Positions 41,479-50,469 are shown, numbered from the stretch's first letter. The stretch: 64,000 nucleotides of DNA from Gaiellasilicea sp037721555 (GCA_037721555.1 JBBJOI010000004.1:1-64000), one strand, 5' to 3'. Program-made: numbers and translations. The notes: generated from the sequence alone by a model not told the origin.

Positions 41479-43953
41479 ATGCAGCGCGACCTTCCGACCG
41501 GAACCGTCACCTTCCTCTTCACCGACGTCGAGGGCTCGACCGAGCTCCTGCACGAGCTCGGAGCCAAGGGCTACGCCGAAGCCCTCGCCGAGCACCGCCG
41601 CATCCTACGCGAGGCCTTCGCCGACCATGGCGGCGTCGAGGTCGACACCCAGGGCGATGCCTTCTTCTACGCCTTCCCGACCGCGCCCGGGGCGCTCGAG
41701 GCGGCGGCCGAGGCGACCGAAGCGCTCTCACCGGGGCCGATCCGAGTGCGGATCGGCCTCCACACCGGCACGCCGCACCTGGCCGAGGAGGGCTACGTCG
41801 GAACAGATGTGCACCGGGCAGCCCGGATCGCCTCTTCAGGCCACGGCGGCCAGGTGGTCGTCTCGGCCTCGACCGCCTTCCTGCTCGAGACAAGTAAGAC
41901 GGTGTTACTTGTCGATCTCGGGCTGCACCGGCTCAAGGACCTGTCGGCGCCGGAACGGATCTACCAGCTCGGAGGCGACGACTTCCCGCCGCTGAAGACG
42001 CTGTACCAGACGAATCTTCCCGTTCCCGCGACGCCGTTGCTCGGCCGCGAACACGAGCTGGCGGAGGTGCTCGGGCTGCTCGCCGACGCGCGACCGCTCA
42101 CCTTGACCGGGCCAGGGGGCACCGGCAAGACCCGCCTCGCGCTGCAGGCAGCCGCCGAGGCCTCCGAGCGCTATCCCGACGGGGTTTTTCTGGGTTCCGC
42201 TCGCCCCGCTGCGTGACCCGGAGCTGGTGCTGGACTCGGCAGGGCAGGCGCTCGGCGCCAAGAACGGTCTGGCCGAGCACATCGCCGACAAGCGGCTGCT
42301 GCTCCTCTTTGACAACTTCGAGCACGTCGTCGATGCCGCCGACGGCCTTTCCGAGCTGCTCGCGGCCTGCCCCAAGCTCCACCTGCTCGTCACCAGCCGC
42401 GAGCTGCTTCGCGTCCCCGGCGAGCAGGCCTATCCCGTACCGCCGCTCGAGCCGCAGGACGGGAGGGAGCTCTTCCTGACGAGGGCGCTCGCCGTCAAGC
42501 CCGACTTCGCAGCCGACGAGGCGGTTCCCGAGCTGTGCGCGAGGCTCGAGCAGCTTCCGCTCGCGCTCGAGCTGGCGGCGGCGCGCGTCCGCGTCCTCTC
42601 CCCCGAGCAGCTGCTCGACCGGCTCGCCGGGCGGCTCGACCTGCTCAAGGCAGGCCGCGGCGTCGACCCGCGCCAGCAGACGCTGCGAGCAACGATCGAG
42701 TGGAGCCACGACCTGCTCGACGAGGAGGAGCAGCGGCTGTTCGCCCGCCTCGCCGTCTTCGCGGGCGGTTGCACGCTCGAGACCGCGGAGGCCGTGTGCG
42801 ACGCCGACCTCGACACGCTCCAGTCGCTCGTCGACAAGAGCCTTGTCCGCGCCCGTGAGGGCGAGCGCTTGTGGATGCTGGAGACGATCCGCGAGTACGC
42901 GACGGAACGGCTTGAAGCTTCCGGCGAAGGCGATCACCTGCGGCGGCGCCACGCGGACTACTTCCTCGCGCTCGCGGAAGAAGCGGTGCCCAACACACGC
43001 ATGTACTCCGCGGAGTGGATCGAGCGGCTGGAGCACGAGCACGACAATCTCCGCGCAGCGCTCGACTACCTTGCGGCTTCAGGGGAGAGCGAACTCGTCC
43101 TGCAACTTGCAGGAGCTCTGTCCGACTTCTGGCACCACGGTGGGCACGTCGCCGAGGGCAGGCATCGCCTCGAGAGCGCGCTCTCTGTCGAGGAGCGTCC
43201 GACCGCGGCCCGTGCCAGGGCTCTCAACGGAGCAGCCTCCATTGGTACGGGGGCGGAGATGCGGCGGCGGCCAAATCGATCGCCGAGAGGGCGCTGGCGC
43301 TCTATCGCCAGCTTGGCGACATGCGGGGCGCGGCCGAGGCTCTCAACGCGCTCTGCGTAGCCTGCATCGAGGAGGGAGACTTCGAGCGGGCGCAGCAGTT
43401 CGGCGAAGAGAGCCTGGATCTCTTCGTCCAAGTTGGCGACGACGAATTTGCGGCCGCGGCGACTCGCACCCTCGCGTTCACGTACTACAGCCGCGGCGAC
43501 ATCGAGCGAGCTCGCACGCTGCACTAGGAGAACCTTCACCGGGCCCGAGCACGCGGCTTCAAGGGGACGGAGGCGGGGACGTTGGGCTCCCTGGCGATCA
43601 TCGCCGTCGACCAGGGCCGGGTCGAGGATGCATTCGCTCTGGTGAAGGAAAACCTTCTTGCCTGGCGCGAGATCGGCTCTCTCCAGGACGTGGCACAGGG
43701 TCTTTGTCGCGCGGCCAAAGTTCTAGCTCTGTTCGGCGGGAAAGCGGACACCTCTGCCCGGCTGCTCTCCTGCTTCGAGGGCCTGCGAGAGCAGATCGGC
43801 GTCAGCGAAGCCTGGGTCGGGAGGATGAACGAGAGGACCATCACATCGATCCGCACTCACCTCGACGAAGCGGCGTTCGCCGAGGCGTGGGAGCAAGGTT
43901 GGACGCTGACGGCGGACGAGGCGGTCGCGCTCGCCCTCGACTCGCTCGACTGA
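41479..43953 (+). pseudogene. Class III cyclase-NTPase-TPR regulator, three disruptions
   Basis: About 824 codons. The N-terminus is a guanylate/adenylate-cyclase-like domain (VTFLFTDVEGSTELLHELGAK, HGGVEVDTQGDAFFYAF, GPIRVRIGLHTGTPHLAEEGYVG). An AAA/NB-ARC-like NTPase follows (Walker A TLTGPGGTGKTRLAL, Walker B LLLLFDNFEHVV), then TPR-like repeats. Disruptions: an extra T in the five-T run at 42185-42189, a base lost near 43235, and an in-frame TAG at 43525-43527. The layout is that of large LuxR/AfsR-style regulators. Inactive unless sequence errors explain all three. Confidence 0.8.
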
Positions 43954-44245
43954 AGGTCGCCAGGGCGGGCGGGTTTAGCCTGTCGGAGCGCAGGGAAACG
44001 CGTCGACGCCCGCTCACGATTCGGGGAAGGGGCGGCTAACCGGATACCCTCCTGAGAGAATCACATCACCGGACCGCCGCCGAAATTCCACGGCGAGCGG
44101 GACATCCTCATCTCCTCCCAGGCAACCGGTTAACCCTAAGCAGCGACGCTAGCGAACTCTCGGGCAGGGTCAGCGATGCCCCGCCGAACGCACGGCTTCA
44201 ACACGCCGTCGAGGCTCGCCGCGCCCGAAGCGAGGTGATGGTCCG

Positions 44246-44276
44246 CTGGGCGAGTTTGCGGAATGTCTCCCGATCG
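44246..44276 (+). repeat. Array repeat copy 8
   Basis: CTGGGCGAGTTTGC then GGAATGTCTCCCGATCG. No gene directly adjacent. Confidence 0.88.
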
Positions 44277-44453
44277 AGACGGTCGCTCAGGTCATCGGTC
44301 CGTAGCCGGTTCAACCGCCCGCGGCGAGTCGCGCATCGAACCATGTCTGCGGCAGGAAGCGGTCAAGGCGCATGACAGCAAGGGTAGGCGGTGACGCGCC
44401 GGATGGTTGCGCGGTGTGCCCCAACTGCGACTCAGGACTGAGCAGCGCGTTCG

Positions 44454-44487
44454 CCTGACCGAGTGTTCAGAAATGTCCCCTGAGACG
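44454..44487 (+). repeat. Array repeat copy 9
   Basis: CCTGACCGAGTGTTC then AGAAATGTCCCCTGAGACG. 108 bp before the stop of the minus-strand serine hydrolase gene. Confidence 0.88.
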
Positions 44488-44595
44488 ATCTCTCGGCCCC
44501 TGCTTCCAACTCATGGCCTCATTCATAGACTCTCGGCAGGGCGGCGGCTGAAATGCGAGCAACAACGGCCGCAGACGGTCGATGCTCGATACCCG

Positions 44596-45603
44596 TCAGG
44601 TGGCGAGTCGTTGATCGAGGTACCGAGCGATGGGCCACGCCCCATCGGATGTGTTTGAGATCACCGTGTGGGTGACGCTGGAGCGCGGGTCGTGCACAGT
44701 GCGGAAGGAGACTCCCGCGTCGCAGCCTTCCAACATCACGGTGTCGGTCGATGCGTGCAGCCAAAAGCCGAGGCCGTAGCGCATCGACCCCGATGGCGCG
44801 TCGCTGCGGGCGCGCACCATCTCGCTAACCCAGTCGGTCGACACGATCCGGCCGGCGAAGAACTCTCTCCAGAGAGAGCTGATATCGGCCAGGGTGGAAT
44901 AGATCCCGCCGTCTCCATTGCCTCGCACCGGGAGGTGGAACACGTTAGTCCTCCACGCGCCGTCGATCGCGAGGTAGCCGAGGGCGGCGCACCCGGGAAG
45001 CTCGTCGGAGCGCAGGAACTCCGTGTCGCCCATCCCCGCCGGCTGACAGACACGCCGACGCACCAGATCGTGGAACGGCACCCCACTCGCTCGCTCGGCG
45101 ATCAGCCCCAGTACGACGTAGCCGCCGTTGCTGTACGCGAAACGCTCGCCGGGAGCAAACTTCCTCGGGTGCCCGTCGAGCACTGCGATGTATTGCTCGG
45201 TCGTCGCGAGCTCATGCACGGGAACCGGCATCAGGTAGTCGGTGAGCTCATGATCGGCCTCCTCGTCGAGATAGTCACCGATACCCGATCGGTGGGAAAG
45301 GAGGTGCTCGATCGTCACGTCGTCGCTGATAAGCGGAAGATCCTGACCGAGCACCGAACGAGCCGTCGTCGAAAGATCGAGACGACCGTCCTCGATCAAG
45401 CTCACCACCGTGAGCGCTGTCAGGCCCTTCGTTCCACTCGCGATCGCGAACTGAGTGTCCACCTGATTGGAGATCTCATAGCCACGATGCGCCAGCCCGT
45501 AGGCCTCCGTCACCTCGATCCCACCCGCGCAGTCGACCCGTACCACACCGGAGAACGTCGTCTCAGAGGCGATCGCATCGAGTTCGTTCTTCAGCTCGGA
45601 CAT
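44596..45603 (-). CDS. Serine hydrolase, beta-lactamase/esterase (class C-like) family
   Basis: 335 aa. Catalytic S-x-x-K is in QFAIASGTKGLTALTVVSL, the Y-x-N motif is RFAYSNGGYVVLGLIAE, and LLSHRSGIGDYLDEE is the family's L-L-x-H-x-S-G-I/L motif. Beta-lactamase-type esterases or D-Ala-D-Ala peptidase relatives share this pattern. No signal peptide, so it likely acts in the cytoplasm. ATG 45603 (MSELKNELDAIASE) is preferred over the longer frame. Array copy 10 begins 49 bp upstream. Confidence 0.85.
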   Translation of the reverse strand: MSELKNELDAIASETTFSGVVRVDCAGGIEVTEAYGLAHRGYEISNQVDTQFAIASGTKGLTALTVVSLIEDGRLDLSTTARSVLGQDLPLISDDVTIEHLLSHRSGIGDYLDEEADHELTDYLMPVPVHELATTEQYIAVLDGHPRKFAPGERFAYSNGGYVVLGLIAERASGVPFHDLVRRRVCQPAGMGDTEFLRSDELPGCAALGYLAIDGAWRTNVFHLPVRGNGDGGIYSTLADISSLWREFFAGRIVSTDWVSEMVRARSDAPSGSMRYGLGFWLHASTDTVMLEGCDAGVSFRTVHDPRSSVTHTVISNTSDGAWPIARYLDQRLAT

Positions 45604-45651
45604 CGAAGAGACGTTACCCACCGCTGGCCGAAGACCGGCCAAGCGACCTCA

Positions 45652-45685
45652 CCTGCGCGAGTGTGCGGGAATGTCCCTTGAGGCG
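45652..45685 (+). repeat. Array repeat copy 10
   Basis: CCTGCGCGAGTGTGC then GGGAATGTCCCTTGAGGCG. Near-identical left half to copies 2 and 14. Confidence 0.92.
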
Positions 45686-45819
45686 TGACGTCTTGCCGCG
45701 TCGTGACCGCAGCTGTGTGTGACTCATGCCGAAAGGCCAATTGGCGGCGCGTTCCCACCGGCCGATCGGCAACCGAGAGAGGCTGCAGCTGGGGCCGTCA
45801 CTCCGCTACCGTCGAGCGC

Positions 45820-45968
45820 ATGACGATCCAACGCATGGAGCACGTGGGCATCGTGGTCGACGACCTCGAGGCCGCGACGGCGTTCTTCGTCGAACTCGGA
45901 CTCAAGGTGCAGGGCGAGGGGCACGTCGCCAGGGGATCATCGTCGAGCTGGCGGAGCGGATCGGCTGA
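45820..45968 (+). pseudogene. VOC-family protein with internal deletion
   Basis: Starts like an intact VOC protein (MTIQRMEHVGIVVDDLEAAT, FFVELGLKVQGEG) and then jumps, in another frame, to the family's last residues GIIVELAERIG and TGA. About 80-90 codons are missing. The final 41 bp match the other VOC remnant (ending 38499) exactly, showing that both descend from one duplicated gene. Confidence 0.75.
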
Positions 45969-46030
45969 GGGCCCCGGAACGCGCCGCCCTTGTCGATAAG
46001 GCGTGCCAGTCGGGGCACTGCTGACGCAGT

Positions 46031-46480
46031 TTGGCCACTAGAATCGCCTCCATCTCCGCTTCTCACGCCTCGCTGACGGATATCCCAGCCGCCGACGTCG
46101 CTCACACCGATGCGAAGTGGACGCCGGTCCGCAATCACTTCGGGATCACCGCGTTCGGTGTCAACGCCTACACCGCTCGGAATACCGGCGATCACCTCAT
46201 CGGCGAGCACGACCACGCGGATCCCACCGACGAGCAGCACCAGGAGTTGTACTTCGTCCACACAGGACACGCGCGTTTTCAGGTGGACGGTCAGGACGTT
46301 GACGCACCGGCAGGCACCTTTGTGAGCGCCATCGACGTGAAAACGATCCGGTCTGCGGTCGCGCTGTCGGACAACACCGTCGTGCTCGTGATCGGCGCCG
46401 AGCCTGGCGCTCCGTACGAGGTCACACCTGCCGAGCGTGCCGAGTTGGCTGCGGCCGGCTTGCCAGCGGCCCCGGCCTGA
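46031..46480 (+). CDS. Cupin-domain protein
   Basis: 149 aa. Motif 1 is HDHADPTDEQHQELYFVHTGHARFQVDG (multiple His plus Glu) and motif 2 is DAPAGTFVSAIDVKTIRSAVAL, in which the usual motif-2 His is missing. The C-terminus EPGAPYEVTPAERAELAAAGL is a common tail in this cupin group. TTG 46031 is the likely start. Single gene in its array unit; substrate unknown. Confidence 0.8.
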   Translation: MATRIASISASHASLTDIPAADVAHTDAKWTPVRNHFGITAFGVNAYTARNTGDHLIGEHDHADPTDEQHQELYFVHTGHARFQVDGQDVDAPAGTFVSAIDVKTIRSAVALSDNTVVLVIGAEPGAPYEVTPAERAELAAAGLPAAPA

Positions 46481-46528
46481 GATCAGACGAAGGTATTTCC
46501 TAGATGCTTCTGTACAGAAGTACTCATC

Positions 46529-46725
46529 GTGCTCACACTCGGGGGAGGCATCGTCTTCACCCCGATCGCAACGGCTCTGCGGTTGTCGCACTCCGACGTA
46601 CCCGCCCCGGGACGCTTGTCAACTTCGGCGCTCTGCTCGTTGGGGCGGCGGCGGTCGCCTTCTACACGCTTATGTTCGTGTGGACTGTTGGGCTAGTCCT
46701 GTACGAGGTGCTGCTCTCAGCCTGA
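46529..46725 (+). pseudogene. Small two-helix membrane protein, frameshifted
   Basis: GTG 46529 gives VLTLGGGIVFTPIATALRLSHSDVPAPG; after a one-base change near 46605 it continues LVNFGALLVGAAAVAFYTLMFVWTVGLVLYEVLLSA. The second part has two membrane helices. The alternative reading from ATG 46504 lacks a credible N-terminus. No family recognised. Array copy 11 follows 25 bp after the stop. Confidence 0.45.
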
Positions 46726-46749
46726 CGCCGGAGGTGCTAGCGAATCTCG

Positions 46750-46783
46750 CCTGGGCCAGTGTTCGCGAATGTCACCCGACGCG
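46750..46783 (+). repeat. Array repeat copy 11
   Basis: CCTGGGCCAGTGTTC then GCGAATGTCACCCGACGCG. CTCGC just outside the left end pairs with GCGAG on the right. The stop codon of the minus-strand GNAT gene (46772-46774) lies inside it. Confidence 0.93.
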
Positions 46784-47374
46784 AGCCCGTCGAGACGCCT
46801 TGACGGGTGCAACCGTCGTGCGCATCACGCAATTCTTCTTTCCCTTGGGCCGCTCGTAGCTGAAGCCGACCTCCTCGAAGAGGCTGCGCGTGACGCTATA
46901 GAGGAACTGGGACCGCATCTTCTCGCCCTGCAGGTCGTGCGGATAGCCCTCCGCCGCGCCGCCGCCCGCCTTCGCGATCAGATCGAGGGCTCCACAGACC
47001 GCCACGGCTGCGACGCCTTTCCGCCGATAGTCCCTGTCGACGAAGATGCACGTGATGCGATAGGCGGGCGGCTCCCCCGTGAGACCGGCCTCCCATTCCT
47101 TCCGGTGATAGATCCGCGGAAGCTCCTCCGGAGAGCCGTATTGACACCACGCCACCGCGGCGTCGCCGTCGAAGACCAGGGCGGCGTGCGCTCTCCCCTC
47201 GCGAACAAGACGCTCCTTCCAGGGGCGGCCCATCTCGCCCTCGGGCCTGCGATCTCGCGAATGGAACCACGTGCACCAGCAGCCGCCGAACCCCATGCCG
47301 TTGTGCTTCTCAGCAAGGCGCGCGAAGGCATCCCACGTCGACGCATCGAGCGCCCGGGTCGCATACTCGCTCAT
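46772..47374 (-). CDS. GNAT-family N-acetyltransferase
   Basis: 200 aa. The acetyl-CoA binding region is ITCIFVDRDYRRKGVAAVAVCGALDLIAKAGGG (R-R-K-G-V-A), and CGGCWCTWFHSRDRRPEGEM-like N-terminal sequence with several Cys/Trp/His residues is typical of one GNAT subgroup. AAVAWCQYGSPEELPRIYHRKEW follows. The last four residues (RARVG) and the TGA are encoded by array copy 11, so gene and repeat are physically fused at the 3' end. Confidence 0.85.
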   Translation of the reverse strand: MSEYATRALDASTWDAFARLAEKHNGMGFGGCWCTWFHSRDRRPEGEMGRPWKERLVREGRAHAALVFDGDAAVAWCQYGSPEELPRIYHRKEWEAGLTGEPPAYRITCIFVDRDYRRKGVAAVAVCGALDLIAKAGGGAAEGYPHDLQGEKMRSQFLYSVTRSLFEEVGFSYERPKGKKNCVMRTTVAPVKASRRARVG

Positions 47375-47435
47375 GCAAACCTCCGATCACCGGCTTAGCT
47401 CAGCTGACGAAGCGAGTCTAAGGTGTGCTACTTGG

Positions 47436-47469
47436 CATGGGCCAGCGTGCGGGAATGTCCCCCGAGCCG
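47436..47469 (+). repeat. Array repeat copy 12
   Basis: CATGGGCCAGCGTGC then GGGAATGTCCCCCGAGCCG. Flanking GGC (left) and GCC (right) extend the hairpin. Confidence 0.93.
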
Positions 47470-47581
47470 GGCTCGACAGGCAGCGTGTCTGCACCGGGCA
47501 AAACCGCGGCTCGGGGTGCACGCGTGCTGCGAGCGCGCACCGCGTTATAGTCGGGCATCAGTCGGAGCCGAAGGAGGCGCA

Positions 47582-47950
47582 GTGGAAGCGTTTACTCGCG
47601 AGACGATGAGCGTCGCGATGGAGGGCGATGGTCTTGAGATTCGTATGGAGGAGGCCGGTGAGATGACGGTCGCGTTGTTCCGACTGCCGGGCGGGACGGA
47701 CATGCGGCCGCTGCTGCAGGGGCTCGAAGGAGATATATGCCAGTGCCCGCACTGGGGTTACATGCTGAAAGGAACAGTCCGTATGCACACGCCTAACGGG
47801 CCCAAGGACTACGAGGCGGGACAAGCGTTCTACTGGGCGCCTGGACACGCTCCCGAAGCGCTGGAGGATGTGGAGTATGTCGACTTCTCGCCCACCCAAG
47901 AGCTGAACGCTGTGCTCGATCACGTCAAGCAGCAAACAGCAGCTTCCTAA
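47582..47950 (+). CDS. Cupin-like protein
   Basis: 122 aa. VEAFTRETMSVAMEGDGLEI leads into a cupin core with ICQCPHWGYMLKGTVRMHTPNGPKDYEAGQAFYWAPGHAPEALEDVEYVDFSP. The H of PHWGY and H of APGHAPE are the expected metal ligands; two Cys (ICQC) sit next to motif 1. GTG 47582 has a nearly perfect Shine-Dalgarno (GAAGGAGG). Members of this group often bind small acids; function unknown. Confidence 0.78.
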   Translation: MEAFTRETMSVAMEGDGLEIRMEEAGEMTVALFRLPGGTDMRPLLQGLEGDICQCPHWGYMLKGTVRMHTPNGPKDYEAGQAFYWAPGHAPEALEDVEYVDFSPTQELNAVLDHVKQQTAAS

Positions 47951-47978
47951 CCGCTGTTCTGGGGCCGGGCACGGCCGA

Positions 47979-48026
47979 CTGGGCCAGTGCTTGGAAATGT
48001 CTCCTGAGCGCTGTCTCCTGAGCGCT
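47979..48026 (+). repeat. Array repeat copy 13 with a duplicated end
   Basis: CTGGGCCAGTGCTTGGAAAT, then GTCTCCTGAGCGCT occurs twice in tandem (47999-48012 and 48013-48026). The duplicated 14 bp are the right half of the repeat, suggesting slippage or repeated end-joining at this spot. Confidence 0.9.
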
Positions 48027-48092
48027 ACGGCGCAGTGTGCTGAGTAGGCTCGCACCGCGTGAGCACCGACCGGTCGAGAGACAAGGAGGATC

Positions 48093-48626
48093 GTGGGCAT
48101 CGTCGAGCCACTCCAGTTTCACCCCATGACCGACGAAGTTGACGACTACCGCCCGGACTCGCGCTGGGCGTTTGCAGTCGACCCAGGCGGCGTCGGTGGC
48201 CGGCACGTCGACCTGGGTGTGGTTTACGAGTTCATCGCGCCAGGCGACCGCATACCGCTGCACCGACACAAGATCGATGAGGTGGTGTTGATCCTCGACG
48301 GAAGCGCCGAGGTGCGGCTCGGCGAGGAGACTAGGCGCGTCAGCGGAGGGACGACCGTGTTCATCCCTGCGGGCGTCATCCACGGCACGACGAACGTCGG
48401 TGACATCGACATCCGCTTTGTCGCTGTCTTCCCGTCGACGACCGTCAACATGGATCTCCTTGAGCGGATCCCAGCCCCCGGAACCGAGAACAGGGATGCA
48501 GTACACACCGAGTGGGATATGCGGACCGGAACGATCACGATCCTCGATAAGTACGGTGCCCCGACCGGAGAAGTTCTGCACTCTGACGCGGCGCCCCCTG
48601 AGCACAAAGCAGGCGCACGCGCTTAG
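48093..48626 (+). CDS. Cupin-domain protein
   Basis: 177 aa. Motif 1 GDRIPLHRHKIDEVVLILDGSAEVRLG (H-x-H-x4-E) and motif 2 VFIPAGVIHGTTNVGDIDIRFVAVFPSTTV. The metal-binding set (two His, Glu, His) is complete. GTG 48093 follows ACAAGGAGGATC. The C-terminal third (RIPAPGTENRD...MRTGTITILDKYG) is a long tail of unclear role. Array copy 14 begins 26 bp after its stop. Confidence 0.85.
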   Translation: MGIVEPLQFHPMTDEVDDYRPDSRWAFAVDPGGVGGRHVDLGVVYEFIAPGDRIPLHRHKIDEVVLILDGSAEVRLGEETRRVSGGTTVFIPAGVIHGTTNVGDIDIRFVAVFPSTTVNMDLLERIPAPGTENRDAVHTEWDMRTGTITILDKYGAPTGEVLHSDAAPPEHKAGARA

Positions 48627-48652
48627 ACATCCTCGCGCGACGCCACGGCTGC

Positions 48653-48685
48653 GTGCGCGAGTGTGCGGGAATGTCCCCTGGAGCG
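48653..48685 (+). repeat. Array repeat copy 14
   Basis: GTGCGCGAGTGTGC then GGGAATGTCCCCTGGAGCG. Lies between a plus-strand cupin and a minus-strand flavoenzyme. Confidence 0.92.
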
Positions 48686-48705
48686 ATGCGGCCCGCGGAG
48701 CGTGG

Positions 48706-49662
48706 TCAACGGCGATGGATGCCGTGAGCGAGGGCCGCGACGATCCCGGACGCCGATGCAACGCGGCGGACATCGCCGACACCAGCACCGGCGTACATGG
48801 CCATCGATTCGATGTCGCCGTCGGCGGATGTCGTTGGCTGAACGTCGCTGTAGCGGATTACCTGAGTGTGGCCATGCTTCGCGATGACGTCACCTTCGCC
48901 TGGCCTACGACCTGCCGGCGGCCGGCCGGCAGCCGCCCATTCGGTCACGGTCCGGTTCCGAATGACGCGATGCGGAGCGTTCGGCCAGCCAAGGTCGAAG
49001 AGTTCGGTGAGCTCGGTGTCGCACGCGCCTGCAGCAAGAAGACGACTGCGATAATGCCCGTGTACGTCCGCCTCGGAGGCAGCCAGGAAGGCCGTGCCGC
49101 ACGCGACTGCTTGCGCGCCAGCAGCCAACGCATGTTGCGCGCAGGCGGAGTCAGCGATTCCGCCTGCGGCGATGACTGGGAGCACAACTGCGGCGCTGAC
49201 CTCGCGGACTAGCGTCAGGAGGGGGGTCGTTCCCTGAACGTGGCCTCCCGCCTCCACTCCCTGGGCGATCACGCCGCTCGCGCCGGCCGCGGCAGCAGCC
49301 TTCGCCTCGTCCGCGTCACCTGCCTGCACGAGAACGAAGGCTCCGGCCGCGCGCGCCCGTCCAATGAGCTCCGCGTCGTGTCCCCATGAGAAGGAGACGA
49401 CGGGGACGCGCTCCTCGAGTACTAGTTCGAGGCGCTCGCGCTGATCGAAGGCGAGTACAAGGTTGACGCAGAACTGGTTAGACGTCGCCGACCGAATCGC
49501 CCTGATCTGGTCGCGTAGCTTCCCGGGCTTCGTCCAGGAAGCGGCCACAGTTCCGAGCGCTCCAGCAGCGGACACCGACGTGACGAGTTCGGGGGTTGTT
49601 GCAGGGCCGATCGGCGCCTGCATGATCGGCAAGTCCCACGGAAGCTGCACAGAATCACCCAC
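48706..49662 (-). CDS. Nitronate monooxygenase (NPD) family flavoprotein
   Basis: 318 aa TIM-barrel FMN enzyme of the 2-nitropropane-dioxygenase family. Marks are MQAPIGPATTPELVTSVSAAGALGTVAA at the N-terminus, QFCVNLVLAF, VIAQGVEAGGHVQG with the catalytic His, LPVIAAGGIADSACAQHALAAGAQAV (phosphate-binding) and GTAFLAASEADVHGHYRSRL. It may detoxify nitronates or act on another small molecule. Single gene in its array unit. Confidence 0.9.
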   Translation of the reverse strand: MGDSVQLPWDLPIMQAPIGPATTPELVTSVSAAGALGTVAASWTKPGKLRDQIRAIRSATSNQFCVNLVLAFDQRERLELVLEERVPVVSFSWGHDAELIGRARAAGAFVLVQAGDADEAKAAAAAGASGVIAQGVEAGGHVQGTTPLLTLVREVSAAVVLPVIAAGGIADSACAQHALAAGAQAVACGTAFLAASEADVHGHYRSRLLAAGACDTELTELFDLGWPNAPHRVIRNRTVTEWAAAGRPPAGRRPGEGDVIAKHGHTQVIRYSDVQPTTSADGDIESMAMYAGAGVGDVRRVASASGIVAALAHGIHRR

Positions 49663-49684
49663 CCGCCGAGCGTACTAACGCTCA

Positions 49685-49717
49685 CCTGGGCCGGCGTCCG
49701 GGAATGTCCCCTGAGCG
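49685..49717 (+). repeat. Array repeat copy 15
   Basis: CCTGGGCCGGCGTCC then GGGAATGTCCCCTGAGCG. ACGCTCA just to the left is complementary to GAGCGCT on the right, so the stem extends to the outside. The adjacent minus-strand gene stops 3 bp to the right. Confidence 0.94.
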
Positions 49718-49719
49718 CT

Positions 49720-50214
49720 CTAGCCCACCCGCGAGAAGTTGCGCGTCATGTACAGCGAATATTGGAAGACCTTGTCGGGGATACCCGCGTATGGCGGCTC
49801 TGTCGTTTTGACCCAGCGAAGCGTCAGCTTGCGTCCCTTCACAGACCAGCGTAGCGTCGTGAAGCCGGTCGAATGGATCTTGTCGAGAGTGCTCCCCTTC
49901 ACGACGTACTTCGCGTTGTAGTCGATCTCCACGCGTGGTTTTCCCTTCGGCTTCCCGTACAGGTTCCATTCCTTCGGTGTGACAACCAGAATGAGCGACA
50001 TCGGTTCAGTGAAGGGCGTCTGGCGTCGGAAAGGTGCGATCCACTTCGACAGCCCCTGCCGGCGTAGGGTCACCTCGGCGTCGGCCTGCGAGATGATGGT
50101 CGTGCGCCAGGTCCCGACAAACGGAAACTTAGTCTCCGACAACGCGGCTGATGCTTCCGCCGCGAGAACAGACGCCATGACGCCGACCATGACTGCGAGC
50201 CGGAACGCGCGCAC
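49720..50214 (-). CDS. Secreted beta-rich protein, lipocalin-like
   Basis: 164 aa with a signal peptide (MRAFRLAVMVGVMASVLAAEASA). The mature part is alternating beta strands (KFPFVGTWRTTIISQADAEV, MSLILVVTPKEWNLYGKPKG, ARYVVKGSTLDKIHST-like, LRWSVKGRKLTLRWVKT). GTW near the start of the barrel recalls lipocalin GxW, but no firm family match. Exported; function unknown. Confidence 0.6.
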   Translation of the reverse strand: MRAFRLAVMVGVMASVLAAEASAALSETKFPFVGTWRTTIISQADAEVTLRRQGLSKWIAPFRRQTPFTEPMSLILVVTPKEWNLYGKPKGKPRVEIDYNAKYVVKGSTLDKIHSTGFTTLRWSVKGRKLTLRWVKTTEPPYAGIPDKVFQYSLYMTRNFSRVG

Positions 50215-50266
50215 AGACCACCTCCTAGCGCGACTCTAGTCTCCGCGCCCGCCAGGAGCAACCGCC

Positions 50267-50469
50267 GTGCTGCATGTGCACGAAGCGATGTTCCACTGTG
50301 GCAAGTCGATGATCCGGTCGCACATGTGGGAGCCCGACCTGTGGGGGCGGTCGATGGTCTGCCGACCTACGGACGTGCTCTCGTCGATCACGCTCAACTC
50401 GACCGCTCGGTCGAGGACATGGAGCAGGCCACCGACCTCAACGAGAAGAACCGCCTGTACGACGAATGA
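50267..50469 (+). pseudogene. PPOX-family (pyridoxamine oxidase-like) C-terminal fragment, frameshifted
   Basis: Frame 1: VLHVHEAMFHCGKSMIRSHMWEPDLWG. After a one-base shift near 50350, frame 2: GLPTYGRALVDHAQLDRSVEDMEQATDLNEKNRLYDE and TGA. This matches the last third of the flavin-dependent PPOX family found in many actinomycetes. The first two thirds are absent. Bounded on the right by array copy 16. Confidence 0.6.

Larger units (their letters stand above)
43954..44595. other. Non-coding stretch with two array repeats
   Basis: Holds copies 8 (44246-44276) and 9 (44454-44487), 177 bp apart, with no convincing ORF between or around them. Possibly empty or eroded units of the array. Confidence 0.55.

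Noticed and set aside
42185..43527. Recoding or programmed frameshift in the cyclase-NTPase gene
   Set aside because: There are two frame changes and a TAG at unrelated places with no shared signal, so decay or sequencing error fits better than recoding.
44407..44658. 83-codon plus-strand ORF
   Set aside because: Overlaps an array repeat and the 3' end of the serine hydrolase; no family features.
46504..46725. 73-codon ORF as an intact small protein
   Set aside because: Its first half is arginine-rich without features, while the other frame supplies a better N-terminus; called frameshifted instead.
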